Origin: Vitrella brassicaformis | Lineage: Eukaryota > Sar > Vitrellaceae | Reading direction: 5' to 3' | Length of the DNA stretch: 64,000 nucleotides | Assembly: GCA_001179505.1 (NCBI GenBank) | Contig: CDMY01000553.1 | Span: forward strand, 165,235 to 229,234 | Shown: positions 1 to 12,172 of the stretch, piece by piece | How the letters are laid out: each line of letters begins with the position of its first letter | Position numbering within the stretch: the first letter of the stretch is position 1 | The notes under the pieces: model-generated | The model's input: the letters and a program-made list of their open reading frames with translations, nothing else | Databases searched by the model: none | What the model was told of the DNA's origin: nothing | Program-made: the position numbers and the translations under genes

Positions 1-94
1 CCTGGAAAGAAAGAACAAACGCCATACCCACCCACCCCATGAGCAGGCGTCCCTCTCTCCCTCCCTCCCCTGTGCTTTCCCCCAGTAAGCAGGC

Positions 95-607
95 CTAGCG
101 TACCATCCTCTGCAGCTCCTGGTCGATGGCCAGCGACTCCCGCTCCAGACGAGCGACCTCCAGATGGATGGAGGCCATGTCCGGGGCCGCCCGGGGGGTA
201 ATGCTGCTGCCGAGTGGGCTGTTGCTGCAGTCGTGGCTGTCGCAGCCGTCATGGCTCGCTGTCCTGGCACTCAAGGCGCTGCAGTCACCGGTCATGTTCT
301 GGGTGTCGGGGTCCCACAACCACCGCAACTGCGCAAAAGGAGCAGACAGAAGAAAGATAAAGGGTGCCTTCTCCCTTTGTAGTCAAGTCAGCAGAGTGCC
401 GAATGTGTGCGCTTACGCACCTCTGCCTCGACCTTACACAGAGCCGCCTCGAAGGAGCGCAACTGGCCCTCCTGAGCAGAGAGCGAAAAAGCGATACAGT
501 AAGAACGTGCCTGTGCACTTCTGCTGTTTGTCGCTTACCACGTGTTGCGCGAGAGCGTGATATTTTTGCTCCTGCCTGTCCTCCGTCACCAAGCCCTCGG
601 ATTTCAT
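95..607 (-). CDS. Small coiled-coil protein, 3' end uncertain
   Basis: Three exons fit GT-AG splicing in frame: 607-539 (starts MKSEGLVTEDRQEQ), 471-421 (EGQLRSFEAALCKVEAE) and 328-104. The last exon ends in a charged heptad-like stretch (EVARLERESLAIDQELQRM), and the two short exons are also amphipathic, so most of the protein should be a coiled coil. After residue M at 104 the frame either stops at 95-97 or splices at a GTACGC donor (103-98) to an exon outside the window. I do not recognise the family. The start ATG at 607 lies 226 bp from the divergent ferlin start. The gene may be cut by the window edge. Confidence 0.5.
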
Positions 608-833
608 TGTCGCTTCAACCAACGCCGAAAAAGATCACAGGAATGCAATGCTATCAAAAGAGCAGGGAGGGGCGCTACAAACAACCACGGTTCCTGAGGG
701 AAATGGATCGGGTTAAAGCTCGCAATCGCATGCAAGACGCCCCCTTCTGCCCCCTTCAACGCTCTCTGCCCCGATGGTATTTGCAATGAATTGTGGATGA
801 TGTAGGGCGGGCGACTCCACTCCCATTGCGAAG
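608..833. promoter_or_regulatory. Divergent spacer, putative shared promoter
   Basis: These 226 bp separate two divergent ATGs (607 minus, 834 plus). They must hold both core promoters and both 5' UTRs. No TATA-like element was obvious. Inferred from layout only. Confidence 0.4.
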
Positions 834-3800
834 ATGCAGAGCTACGCTGTGGGATTCACCGTGCACGATGCCGAGGGCCTCGTCACGAAGCGCGGGACGA
901 TTGATCCGGTAAGCGCATGGAAGGCTGATCACGTTTCTATCTCCGTGTCGTATGCGTGCCAGCTGGTGGTGGTGCGGTGCTGCGGCCGGGAATATCGCAC
1001 CGAAGTGAAACGGTAAGCACCTTCCCACATGGCTGGCTCGATAACACCAGCCATCTTGCTGTCTTGATCTTCTGCCGCCACCATCTATTTGTCTGCATTC
1101 AGCGGCAAAGCGTCTGTAGTGAGTTGGGATGAGAAGTTCATCTGGTCTCACATGCCCCTCACCCGAGAGGTCACAAAAGGAGAGACAAAGGAAATCTGAG
1201 ACTCAGTGCCACGCGCCTCTACATTCATTTGGTGTCTGTGCAGGAGTGGGAGACGGCATTCATCGAGTTTGAAGTGCAGGTGATGTCAATGCATTCCGTG
1301 GCATGTCAAGCGAGGCACTCACTCCTGCGCGCATCCGTCCATCAAACTTTCTCTCAGGATGCGAATTCCTTCTGGCGCAACGATGTCGTCGGCATCGCAT
1401 CCATACAACGTACGTATTCGCTGGATGGGTATTCAGATCGACTGACTGGTGAGGTCTCGTCTTTCTCTCTGTGTCAGTTGTGTTGGTGAATCGGCGTCCC
1501 TCTCACCAAGTGCGACGGAGGCGGCTGTCCCTGTTCGACATCGAAGACACCGCCAAGAAAAGAGTGAGATGCCTAGCATAGGCCTCTCGCTGCCACTCGG
1601 ATTGTTGGTCATTTATGCCAGGGCACGCTGACCGTGACTGTCTTCGCGTGTGAGCCAGGCCAGAGCCCCCCAAATGCCGAGATTAGACAGTTCGAGTGAG
1701 GGAAAGAAAGACGCTCCCGAAAGGGCTGGACAGAAAGGCTTTGCATTGGTCTCTTGTTGGTTTGGTGCTGTCAGCGACTCTGGTGAGGTGCCTGAAGAGT
1801 CCTTTGAGGACCTCAGAAAATTTGTGCTCGGGCGACAACGTGAGCAGTGAGAGCGCTCTGAGACGCCTCACATCCTACCTACATTCTATGGATGTCTGTC
1901 TTCAGGTAAGGAATTGGATGCGACTGGAAAGCCCTACCATCTGTTCGTCACCGTGACGAGGATTGAAGACCTGCCCCTCACGCCAGCTGGAGGTCAGCTG
2001 GCTGAAATGAGAATCGATGAGGGGGTTGATGTCGATGAGAGCAGGTCTCATTCTTCTTTCCTTCAGCGCTGCCCAACCCCTTCATTACGGTCGAATTTGG
2101 AAGTAGTGTGCTCAAATCAGTGAGTTCAGGGGGAAGGCAAGCCCTTCACGACTGACATGTCTCATGTGTGTCTGTTAGTCAGACAGAGGCTTCGGGGACG
2201 ACCCACACATTCAATGAGACATTCAGGCTCCCAGTGATCGCTCCCGTCCTCGAGGTAGCCATTCATTACACACACGCAAGTGCACGCACACAAGCATATC
2301 TTTGTTGTGTCTACCAGGATACAATTCTGGTTCGGGTGTGGGACCACCAAGGCATGGCCAACGACTATCTCATCGCACAGGTAGTAAGCCATACACGCAT
2401 AGGAGGAAGCCACGTCGTCTCAGGCAGATGTCTCTCTCATGCACGCAATGATCCATCAGGGCAGGATTTCCTTCTCGGAGCTGCGAGGCCAACAATTGCA
2501 GCCACGGTCGGTCGGCACAAGATGATATGTATGTATACTGCCCGAACGGAATCCAAACAGTAACCAACTGCATGTATGTATGCAGGTGGTATAACTTCTA
2601 CGGTTTCCTGCCTGGCGAGTCTCCTGCCCTAATGCCTGATGGCGGCGAGATGGCGAGTGAGGGCAATGTGTACCTCGGCCGCATTCTCCTCTCGGCAAGG
2701 TTTGTTTGCACCTGTGTTGAGGAGACACAACTCAGCACCACAACAAAAGAGACAGCATGATAGACACATTGGCAGGCCATCTGTGGGCTGTGCTGCAGGC
2801 TGGAGCGTCTCGAAAGCATCGCCAAGATGCAGTCACTCGGGGTCCGTGCAAGACTCACGACACAAGAATGGCACACGTTCATCAAGGCACTGTCTGTTCT
2901 CTCGCATCAGATCCTCGTAGCGCGGCCCGTCGAGGAGCCTCAGAGGCGGCCATGTCAGGTGTTGGCGGACGTCTACGAGGTGCACGGCATCGAGGCGTCA
3001 TACGTCAGTGTGGAGGTGGCGTGGGGCCCATACAGACAGCGGACGCCCAGATGGGGTGCGCGGGTGGCCGGCAGCGAGGCCAGGTACCCTTTTGAGTACC
3101 GGGAAGGCAGAATCGAGGTCTTGTCTGCACTGGTGGGCGGCAAAACGCTCAAAGAGTCGGGGTCCGGATGGATGGATGGATGATGGTTGGGTTTGTCTGT
3201 TGTGTGTGTGTGCAGGTGCCTGTGGATGAGGAGCAGCAGTGGGAGGTGATCGTCAGTGTGTACAGCAGGACCATGCAGCCCGGAGAGAGGCGAGTCGCAT
3301 ACCATCGATTCACGTACACAAGCAAGCAAACGAACACTTGCACAGCCCCTTATCTCTTGTGGCGGACACACAGCTTGGAGGAGCTGCCAATTTTCACCGG
3401 CACGGTGCCTCAGCAGCCGCTGTGGATTCCTCTGCACCCACTCACACACTACGGAACGAGGGGCACAAAACAAGTAAGACCACAGTCATCTGTGCCTCTC
3501 CGCGTCTCGTCACAAGCATGCGTGTCCCGGCAGTTGAGCGGCTCTGTGCTGGTTTCCCTGGAAAAATCCTTCGCAGAGAACGTCAGTCGAGCAAGGTATA
3601 CATGCATCGGTATCGCGACACAAGCACAGCTGAGTCGTCTCTTGCAATGATCCGCAGGCGGCCTCCAATCTCCGTTGTGGATTACGAGCTGCGATGCTAC
3701 ATCTACGCCGCTCGCTCGCTGGGCTTCCCCGCCACCGCACACACACTCACAGAGCCGCCCAACGCGCTTGTGGAGGTGTGTGAAGCACAAGGGAAGTCGA

Positions 3801-6800
3801 CCGTTTCGTGCTGTGTATGGCTTTTGCTCGTTTGTTGTGTGTGCGCAGGTGCACTGTGCGGGCGGGAAGGGTGAGACTGTCTGTCAGAGAAGTCACTACC
3901 CCGCGTGGATGCAAAATCGTCAAGATTAAACTCAACCTCACAGTGAGGGATGATCATCATGCAAGCACCGACGTCTCTCTCATTCACGCCTTTCTGTCCA
4001 CACAGGTGGATGTGTCGACCAGTGTGCCGTCCCTCCAGCCAGTGGAGCTGCGTGTGATGGACCACCATCGGTGGACCGGCCGCACACTCATCGGCCAAGC
4101 AACCTGCAGAGTGGACAAACTCAGAGCATCCGGCGCACCTGACGTCAGTCAGTCACACGCTGTGAACGATTCAGTGGCTGGATGAATAAATGCACTCGCC
4201 ATGTGCGCATGCCCGCAGGACAAAAAGGCTTCTCCGGTGTTGCTCAAGATCGACCCGCAGTGGGTGAAGCTGCGAGGCGGGCATCACCTCAACGTCCACA
4301 CGGGAGACCTTCTCTGCTGCTGCGAAGTCATTCGGTCAGCCGGCAAGCGCATACAAACAATCATGTCTCAGAAACGCTTTCACGCTTGTGTGTCTCCATC
4401 AGTCTGAAGGAAGCGTCAAAGGTCGCTCCGATGCCGATGGTTCCCGAATGGCGCCTGTGCACCTTCTACTTCTCCCTCTACGGCCTCGTCGGCCTCACCA
4501 CCAAAGACGTCACCAGGACAGACATCGGAGAGGCCATCCTCGAATCCCCACATCGGCTGCTGTCGATCAAGGGCGCCATGGACTTCCTCAACATGGCCGT
4601 CAGGCAAGTGCAAGGTCCGCAAGAAGCCGAGGAGGGGAATGTCACCAAGCCACTCGTCGAGCTGTCCGTGACGAAGTATGGCGAAAAGGGCGGCGATGGC
4701 CTGCCGATCGACGTGCCCGAGATGGTGATTGCGTCAGTGGAGTACGATGAGGTGGTCGCATGGGATCCGCTGGAGAGGAAGCGCAATTGGCGGACGGCTC
4801 GCGGCAAGTCATTCGACTTCTTTGCCGTCGTCAAGGGAGACGCCATGCTGCCGGAGCTACCGTTCCTCGATCCAAGGCTCTTCATCAAGGCAGGCAGGCC
4901 AGCAAGGGCCGTGTCATTGGATGGCCCCCATCTGTCTGGGAAGTGCAGGTGTTCAGCCAGTCGCCCAATGGCGACCGCACCTACATCGGTCAGCACACCA
5001 TCCGGCTGCTGCCCCTCTGCCCGTGGCTCAAGAACATCCAAGCCTGTGAGCTGGCCACCCGGGCTCAAGAGGATTTCGTCCACACGCTCAACCTCGACAC
5101 GATGCAAAAGGAAGTCGACCGCATCAAGGATGAGCAGCGGGCGCTCAAGGCGCGTGTGGTGGGCAAGAAGGACCAGGTCGAAAATCCGGTTCTGAAGGCG
5201 TTGAGGCTGGCTGACGAGGAGGCGCAGAGAAAGGAAGAGATGGAACGAGAGGCGGCCAGAAGGGAAAGCGGAGAGTATGTTGAGGTAAAAAAGGGTCAAG
5301 GGGACGCCAGCTCATGAGTCACTTTGGAATATCTCTGTATTGTTCAGACCGACTACACGTGGCTGCAGCCGACTGGTCTGCCCACCGGCTTCCCAATCGT
5401 GAGCTGACTGACCACAGACATACGAGCTTCATGCACAAGTGTCTCTTCCGCTAAAGGATGGTGCATTGGATGAGGAGACGGGCAAGTATCCGTTCACGCC
5501 GATACTCCACAACATGCTTACTCTCAACCTCTACATACCAAGAAAGTGAGCGCCCAAAGAAGGAGGAGGAGGAGGAGGAGGAGAAAGACTGCGTTGCTTT
5601 TGTGGGTCCCTTTCGCAGTTTTGTGGTCCATTGCGAGGGTGACGGCCTGCAGACTGACGCTGAGCTGGAGAACACGGCTGGCGTGAGGCCGTCAGTCGAC
5701 GGACCTTTGGAAGACTTCCTTGACGGTCGGCCAAAGCCATCCTTACTGCACACACACACGCGCGAACTCATGTATGTCTGCAGACCTGTATTGGCCGTTG
5801 CTGCCCCTTCATCGCGCGCTGATCCCCTGCCCTGACCCTGGACTGGGGAGGGGATACGTCAAGTCATGCTTCTTGCTCATGACCCAGGAACAGAGTACGT
5901 ACCTGAGGCAAACCACAGGAGGTTTCGTTTGACGAAAATCTCAGTGCATGTAAGCAGATGGCCGGACGATTGCGTCTGACCCCGTGAGTGCCGATGTGAC
6001 GTCGTATGCATTGGACCCCAAGACGTTTCGCACCCGATTCAGGGACCGAAGCCGACTGCCAAGCCTAATGAGGCTCAGGTTCGCATACGGAAATTCATGC
6101 AGACAGAGGAGTATTCTGCGTCTGTCTCCTTTCTGTCGCAACAGGCTGTACATCATTCGTGCAGTTGCCTTGCAGGCTCGCGATGCGACGGGCTCGTCAG
6201 ACCCATATCTTGTCATCACCTACGGAGCAGACAGCGTGAGCTGAGCTGCGGCTTCACCCACCCACCCACCCATTCACCACTCGCCCCTACAACCTTCATT
6301 CATTTGTGTGTGTGTGTGTCTCTAGGTAGACTACCGGTTCACGGCCAAGAAGCAGACCCTGCAGCCTGAGTTCTACCGCACGGAGGAGCGCGACATACGG
6401 CTGCCCGACCAGAGCCAGGTCATCATAGAGGTGTGGGACAAGGATGAGGGCATCGGCCAACACGATGACCTCATCGGCGCAACCACCATCGACCTCGAAG
6501 AGCGGTAGGTGGGGGCTTTCACTCTCTCCGGCAGGGAAGGAACATCTATGCGAGATGGTCATTGATCGCAGGTGGTTTTCGCAGCAGTGGCAGAGTCCAC
6601 CAGGCGGGGGGCTGGTCGGATGCCGATTGAGCTGAGGCCCCTCTGGAACTATGTCAGAGACATAGGGGACCCTGTCAAGCAACACACGAGGTGAGCGCAA
6701 GGAAGGCGGACACGCAAAGAAGAAAGGGACACGATATGCAAACCGTTCCCACGTACTTTTGTGCGTCAGTCGGGGCACGCTGGAGCTGTGGCTGGAGATG

Positions 6801-7779
6801 CTGGATATCAACGATGCGGCAGACATTCCCCCAACAGAGCTCAGGGACCCCTCCCCTGTGGAAGTGGAAATCAGGCAACCGACAAACAAGGAGAAAGACC
6901 CCACATGTGTTTCATACGCATGTGTCTGACACAGGTTGGTCATCTGGGCCGTCCGCGCTCTCAAGCCCAACGTGGGCTCCTCCAAGAAATATGTAGACGC
7001 GATGGTGCGCGTGGCTCTCGACTGCGCCACTTACGAGGGCCGGCAGCCGACCTCACAGACGACCGACGTCCACTACTCGGCCAGCGACACAGCAACCTTC
7101 AACTGGCGAGTGGTTTTCTCAAACATCCAGACGCCCTCGGCCGTCTGCGTTGCGCAGATATCGCTGCTCGACTTCAACTCGGTCGGCGCACCGACCTTCC
7201 TGGGGGAGGTCAATTTGGATCTGGACAAGTATGTGGACCGCGTGGCTGCGGAGCTCACCGCACTCAAAGCTGATGCTGAACTGAAAATCACAAACGTGTA
7301 CGTTTCGAGAGACTTCTTGTTCCGGCACGGGAGGGAATGAGACACGCTCCTTCTGTGTGTGTGTGTGTGCACAGGTCTGCGCCGAATCCCAACGAGGCTC
7401 AGGCGTATGTGCAGCTGAGTCTGGAGGTGCTCTCACAGCCCGAGGCCAACAGCAGCAGGGTGGGGCTGGGCCGCGAGAAGCCCAACCGGGGCCCTCGGCT
7501 GCTGACGCCCACTGAGGGGCGGGGATGGGACGACTATCTCAAGGGACTGGATTTCGGCCTTGGGGCGTTTCTCAGGGAGGTGTGGCTTCGGGTGAGTGAA
7601 TGAGGGAAAGAGGAGATAGATGTCTCAGAGACATGCATCGATGCGGCAGAATCTTCGTTTGGTTGTTTGTGGGTGTGGTGTGGTGTGCTTTGGTGCAGCT
7701 TCGTGTGGTGCTGGTGTTGTTATTTACGGCCCTCTTGATTGTGATCCTCATTGTGTATCCCGCGCTGGTCTACCAGTGA
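834..7779 (+). CDS. Ferlin (multi-C2 domain membrane-fusion protein)
   Basis: Many short exons encode a ferlin: a tail-anchored protein with serial C2 domains that promotes Ca2+-regulated vesicle fusion in eukaryotes. C2A starts at ATG 834 (MQSYAVGFTVHDAEG) and runs to about 1460. C2B spans about 1905-2390 and is followed by the ferlin signature YNFYGFLPGE / NVYLGRILLSAR (2588-2700). Further C2 modules lie at about 2900-3450, 3660-4140, 4560-5060, 6130-6660 and 6935-7330. The 6130-6660 module keeps Ca2+-loop acidics (DATGSSDPYLV, DKDEGIGQHDDLIG). The last exon, 7699-7779, encodes a single C-terminal transmembrane helix (LRVVLVLLFTALLIVILIVY) and stops five residues later, the classic ferlin tail anchor. 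Exons 834-908, 963-1012 and 7699-7779 are firm; the others are approximate. A GC-AG intron at 4890-4948 is needed to hold the frame. A GGA-repeat at about 5560-5585 falls in an intron. Apicomplexan ferlins act in organelle secretion; the role here is inferred. Confidence 0.9.
4890..4948 (+). other. GC-AG intron inside ferlin
   Basis: The exon reading FLDPRLFIK ends AAG at 4889. The next coding stretch, VFSQSPNGDRTYIGQH, starts GTG at 4949 in a different frame. Between them is a 59-nt stretch that starts GCAGGC and ends GTGCAG. Removing it joins the frames in phase 0. No GT donor lies in the interval. GC-AG is a known minor spliceosomal class. Confidence 0.7.
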
Positions 7780-8360
7780 TAGCTAACTGCACTGCAGCAC
7801 GGCATGTGAGTCTTTGTTCGTACTCGTCATCTCCTGGACTGAGGGTGTGCTCTCGCCCATTTGTAAAGCGATTTACATAGCGACGACATGTTTGCCTGCT
7901 TTCTGCTTCTCTAGGGTCTAGATGACAGGATCTGAGACCCAGAGTGTCAACTCTGAAACGTGACGACACAGGTCTTCAGAGGTCACCCTCGGTGCATTCG
8001 GGGAGAAAAAGAAATGCCTTTGATCAGCCCTTGATTGGCAGGAAGGTCCATGCATCCATCCATCCATCCGTCCATCTCGCTTGGCATCCAGGCAGCCACC
8101 AAAAAGCAAAAGACAGCCATTCATGCACCACACTCTCTCCCTCCCTCCCTCCCTCCCTCCCCCCCCTGTACAATCACAACTGCACACAGGCAGGCAGGCA
8201 GGAAAGAGGCATGCCAGGCGGAAATGATAGTCACAAACGTGGCCAACCAGTAGATGCAGCCAGCCAGCCACACATCAGGCCGGCAGGCGGGTCGACGTCA
8301 CGCCCATTATGCAGTGTAATCGGGTGAGTGTGTGAGCGTGTGAAGGGTTCTGTCTGATTC
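7780..8360. other. Intergenic, low complexity
   Basis: This stretch lies between the convergent ferlin and secreted-protein genes. It holds short runs of CATC (about 8050-8075), CTCC (about 8135-8165) and GGCA (about 8190-8205) tetranucleotides. No splice-compatible coding stretch was seen. Confidence 0.6.
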
Positions 8361-9217
8361 TTAGCAGCAGTAGCAGTGGCTGAAGAGCAGCTCCATCACT
8401 GCGCGCTCCATCTGGGGGTACGATTTGGGCTTGCCCTTGTTGTAGCTGTCGTACCTGATCTGGTCGATGATGTCATTCCTCCCCTCTTTGGAGCAGCTGT
8501 AGTACTTATGGTGCGGTCTAAGCTGAAGGCCGGTCTTTCCCTGGAACTTGTCCGCTTGACGAGATATCGTGTTCGGATCAAGCATGCAATTTGTGCCGTA
8601 CAGGGCCCGGGCGGGGCTCGTTGATCGGCAGTATTCTTGGCCTGCAGACCAGGTCGGGTGGTCCCCAAACGCACACCCTGCACCATTCAAAACAGCCCTT
8701 GTTCATAGCATGGTCAGTGTGCATGGATGCGGCTCACGTCGGTTCTTGTCGCACAAGGGTTGGTAGGTATCTAGACCTGAGCGGGGCGGCATCTCAGCAA
8801 ATGATCCTGCACACACGATGTCATGTCACACACCTCCATAACAAAAACTCTCACGCTGTTTAATTGTCTCCTCAAACAATGCAGACTTACCAGGTGTTCC
8901 CGTCATGATGCCCTTGAGCTGCTGCCGTGCCTGTTCGAGATGGTCAAGGGCCCCACTGAGCAATACACCGTTCCGACCAATGGCGGCCAGGGAGGCGTTG
9001 ATGCCGGCCTTTGCAGCCGTGAATGAGTGCTGCAGGAGCGAAAGGTCATCACTGCTGTCTGCACCACACAGAACGAACAAAGAATAAGTGCATCAGAAGG
9101 CCAGCGTGGGTGCATGGATCAGGTCGGCGACTCACCCTGTGAGGCGCGGCTGCCGTCGAGGCATTCGGCAGCACTGCTGGTGCACACCAGCACGCAAAAC
9201 GCGACCAGTGCACTCAT
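8361..9217 (-). CDS. Small secreted cysteine-rich protein, unknown family
   Basis: Three exons join cleanly in phase 1: 9217-9136, 9058-8891 and 8677-8361, giving about 188 aa. The N-terminus is a typical signal peptide (MSALVAFCVLVCTSSAA), so the product should enter the secretory pathway. A helical middle follows (LSLLQHSFTAAKAGINASLA, HLEQARQQLKG). The C-terminal third is Cys-rich: CAFGDHPTW, EYC, NCML and SCSKEG, and the protein ends FSHCYCC then TAA. The spacing suggests a disulfide-stabilised domain. I do not recognise the family. The start ATG is 168 bp from the divergent CSTF2 start. Confidence 0.75.
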
Positions 9218-9385
9218 GTGGGCCGGCAACACCCTCTCTTATCGCGTTTCTCATCTGCAGCAGACCGCGAGCTTGAGCTCGCACAAAGGGAGCAGATCTC
9301 TCCTCTGCCATAAGCGGCATAGATCTGCCATAAGCGGCATAGATCCTGTATTCCATTTCTACCTGCAGCTGCGTCGTGAGTCACG
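9218..9385. promoter_or_regulatory. Divergent spacer with tandem repeat
   Basis: This 168 bp spacer lies between the secreted-protein ATG (minus) and the CSTF2 ATG (plus). It contains a perfect 20-bp tandem duplication at 9305-9344. Promoter role is inferred from position. Confidence 0.45.
9305..9344. repeat. 2 x 20 bp perfect tandem repeat
   Basis: The unit CTGCCATAAGCGGCATAGAT occurs twice back to back with no mismatch, in the middle of the divergent promoter spacer. It could be a duplicated factor-binding site. Confidence 0.9.
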
Positions 9386-11873
9386 ATGACGATGAATCAG
9401 CTCTACGGTAAGTACTTACGTGCGGGAACAAAACACACAAGGACTGACTGGTAGATGCTTCCTCTGCCGCCTCGCCTTGTTGTTCATTGAATGGTTTGGT
9501 CAGTTGGCAACTTCCCCTACGACGCGACAGAGGATGAGCTCAAGGAGGTCATGTCACGCGTAGGACCCACCTCTAGCGTGAGAATCGTGTACGACAAGGA
9601 AACCCGCCACTCCAAGGGCTATGGATTCGTCGAATACCGTGATCCCGAGCTCTGCAAAGCCGCCCTCGACAACCTGCAGGGCGTCCACGTCAGAGGTAGG
9701 GGGACCATGTGAGCAAGGATGCCAACAGCTGGCTGGTTGTGCGGTCAGTCATCCTTGCTGCTTCTCGGTGTGCTGCCTGTCCTGTCCTGTCCTGTCCTGT
9801 CCTGTCCTGTCCTTCCCCTCTCTGTGTATATCAGGGCGGCCACTTCGGCTGGACTGGAAGAGCGACGAGCAGCGGCGGACTCTGGGGCTGGGAGACAACC
9901 AGGACTCGCGAACGGCATCCAGACGTACGCACACATGACCACACACCCACGCATCCCCAAAATGACTGACTGCATCTGTTTGTGTGTGTCAGGTCCAGGC
10001 CCATCTCCATCGCGTGTTGGTGGGGTGGACACAGCGGGTGGCAGGGGAGGGGGATGGGATGTCCAGGGCACCACAGCACCCGCAGCTGCACCGGGGCAAT
10101 CGGTACGGGCGGCGCAACGGGCGAGGGGAGATGGGAAGCACAGCACTGGCATCGGCCAAGGGAGTGTGGGTGTGTGTGTCCGCGCGGGTGCGTTGTAGAT
10201 CTACGATGAGGAGGGCTCGCTCGTCGGCGAAGTGGCCGAGGTGAGTAGAGAGATGGACAGACAAGTGGCTGACTTGACTGGCCCGCTTCTCCTCGCTCCA
10301 TCCATCCATCCATCCATCCCCACTTGCTTGTCCGCCCTCCCCTGGCTGGCTGCAGATAATGCAGAAGATGTCCACTGCGCAGCTGTTCTACATCCTGGGA
10401 CATATGCAGGTCGGTCTGTGTGCACACAATGAATGCACCACAGCCGGCACATCCACCGGTGGGGTCTGTTCTGTGTGTGCTGCAGAAGCTGGTCATCCAG
10501 GCGCCTGACGTTGCGAGGGCCCTGCTGCTGGGTAAGTAACCGGGGCACAAGAAATGCCGTCAGTCAGTGACATACATGGCCATTCGATTCCCTCCCGCCC
10601 GCCGGTGCTTGCCGTCCCTCCCTCCCTCAGACAACCCCCAGCTGTGCTATGCGCTCCTCCATGCCCAGTTCATCACGGGCATGATCGACGAAAAGTTCCT
10701 CGTAAGACAGACAAGACATGCTCACATGGCTTGTGCAGACAGAAATTGGGCCTTCTTTGTGCTTCTGTGGCGCATGCAGCCTCTGACAAAGGACCAGCTA
10801 GATCGCGCCCGTCAGGTGCAGGAACGAAAGAAGGTAACCAGCACACCAGGGACGGCACCTGACCGACCCGACCCGGCGACAGCACATACACACCACGGGC
10901 TCTCTCCCTCTCTCTTCTCTTCGCCTTTGCTTTTGCCGTGCCGGCAGGCTGAGTTGGAGCAGGCAGGAGTGTTTGTGCCCGTCATGACCGCACCGGCAGC
11001 TGCCGCCGCCATGTGTAAGCAACGCAACGCAACGATGAGATGGGGGCCCAGGATGGATACGATCGACACATCATGTCTGTCCATTCTGCCTGTCTGTGTC
11101 TGGGGGGCCTGTGCTGTGCCACATACATCTGTCTGCAGTGGGTGCTGCCAACCCGGCACAGCTGGTAAGTCCCTGCGGCATGGCCACTGGACCTCCCTCT
11201 TGCGTGATCGCTCTACCATACATACCTGTCGGTCGCTTCAGGCCCGTGACGTGGTTGCTGCCGCAGCGGCAGCAGCAGCCCCCCGTTATCGGTCGCCCCA
11301 GCCGGCCCCCGTCAGCGTGCCCGCCGGCCTGGGCGGCCTCCCCGCTGCTGCCGCTGCTGCTGCTGCTGGTGGTGCTGCCGCGGCACCAAGTGCTGCCACG
11401 ACAGGTGGGGGGATTGACAGACAGACACAGACAGACGTGCTGTTGTATGTTGGCGTACATGGCCATGGCCTGTACGGTTGGTGTGATTGTCCCTAATGGT
11501 GTTGTTGAAGGTGTTGGTGGGATCCCAGCCGCCTTGCAAGACTTCCCGGGCGGCATTACTGAAGTCCTCAACAAGTGAGCTGTGGCCGCTCCCCTCACTC
11601 ATCCATCGGCCGACCGATGCATCTTTCTTATTCTTGGGTCGGTGATGGATGGTTGTATGTGGTTGTCACCCAGGTTGAAGAACCTCACGCCGCAGGAGCT
11701 GGAGTCGCTGAGCCCGGAGGACAGGAGCCGCCTGCTCAACCTCAGACAGGTACACACCACACCACATCGAACCACACGAACACACACCAATGTCAGGCAG
11801 GGGGTCTGCAAAGCTGTTCGTTCGGTCTTGTGTGCTGTGTTGTGTGCAGCAACTCCTGGCTGGTGCGGGGTAG
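9386..11873 (+). CDS. CSTF2: Cleavage stimulation factor subunit 2 (CstF-64)
   Basis: This is the RNA-binding subunit of CstF, which recognises the GU-rich downstream element during mRNA 3'-end cleavage and polyadenylation in the nucleus. The RRM is encoded by 9386-9407, 9504-9695 and 9835-9924: MTMNQLYVGNFPYDATEDEL carries RNP2, and SKGYGFVEYRDPE carries RNP1. Next come a Gly/Pro linker, the hinge domain that binds CstF-77 or symplekin (LFYILGHMQ, IQAPDVARALLLDNPQLCYA, LHAQFITGMIDEKFL), and an Ala/Pro-rich low-complexity region at about 11240-11400. The C-terminal three-helix domain (LKNLTPQELESLSPEDRSRL) continues into the last exon, 11850-11873 (QLLAGAG, stop). Domain order and the extreme C-terminal helical domain are diagnostic. 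Middle exon ends are approximate. Confidence 0.92.
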
Positions 11874-12172
11874 CAAGGCAAGAGTGGAAGTCACGTCTGG
11901 CAGATAGATCAGAATGTATATAGGCATTCGTACGTCAGGCAGTCAAGTGAGCACGGCAAACGGCCCATGCGAGTGCGGGGACGGTGGACGTGTGATAGGC
12001 GGATATCCTGACGTGGCCGTTAGCGTGTGCGCCTGCCACGTCCGTCGTCGCCGCATCCGCATGGGCCGTTTGCCGTGCAGAGTAGGACAAGTATGTGTCA
12101 ATGTTTCTGGTTGGCGTTGCACGAAGGAAGCACCACAGTGACTCCACAGTGACTCTGAACTGACGAACACAG
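11874..12172. other. Spacer with long inverted repeat
   Basis: About 300 bp lie between the CSTF2 stop and the first credible NHL-protein exon. Much of it is the hairpin described separately. The NHL gene's 5' end may also start here. Confidence 0.5.
11951..12078. repeat. Long imperfect inverted repeat (hairpin)
   Basis: The arm at 11951-11993 is the reverse complement of 12036-12078. The outer 21 bp match perfectly. About 5 mismatches fall in the inner 22 bp, and the loop is about 42 nt. As RNA this would fold into a very stable stem-loop. It sits just 3' of the CSTF2 stop and 5' of the NHL-protein gene. Confidence 0.85.

Noticed and set aside
5555-5600. Poly-glutamate tract in ferlin
   Set aside because: The GGA repeat lies between a GTGAGC donor and a TTTCGCAG acceptor, so it is intronic, not coding.
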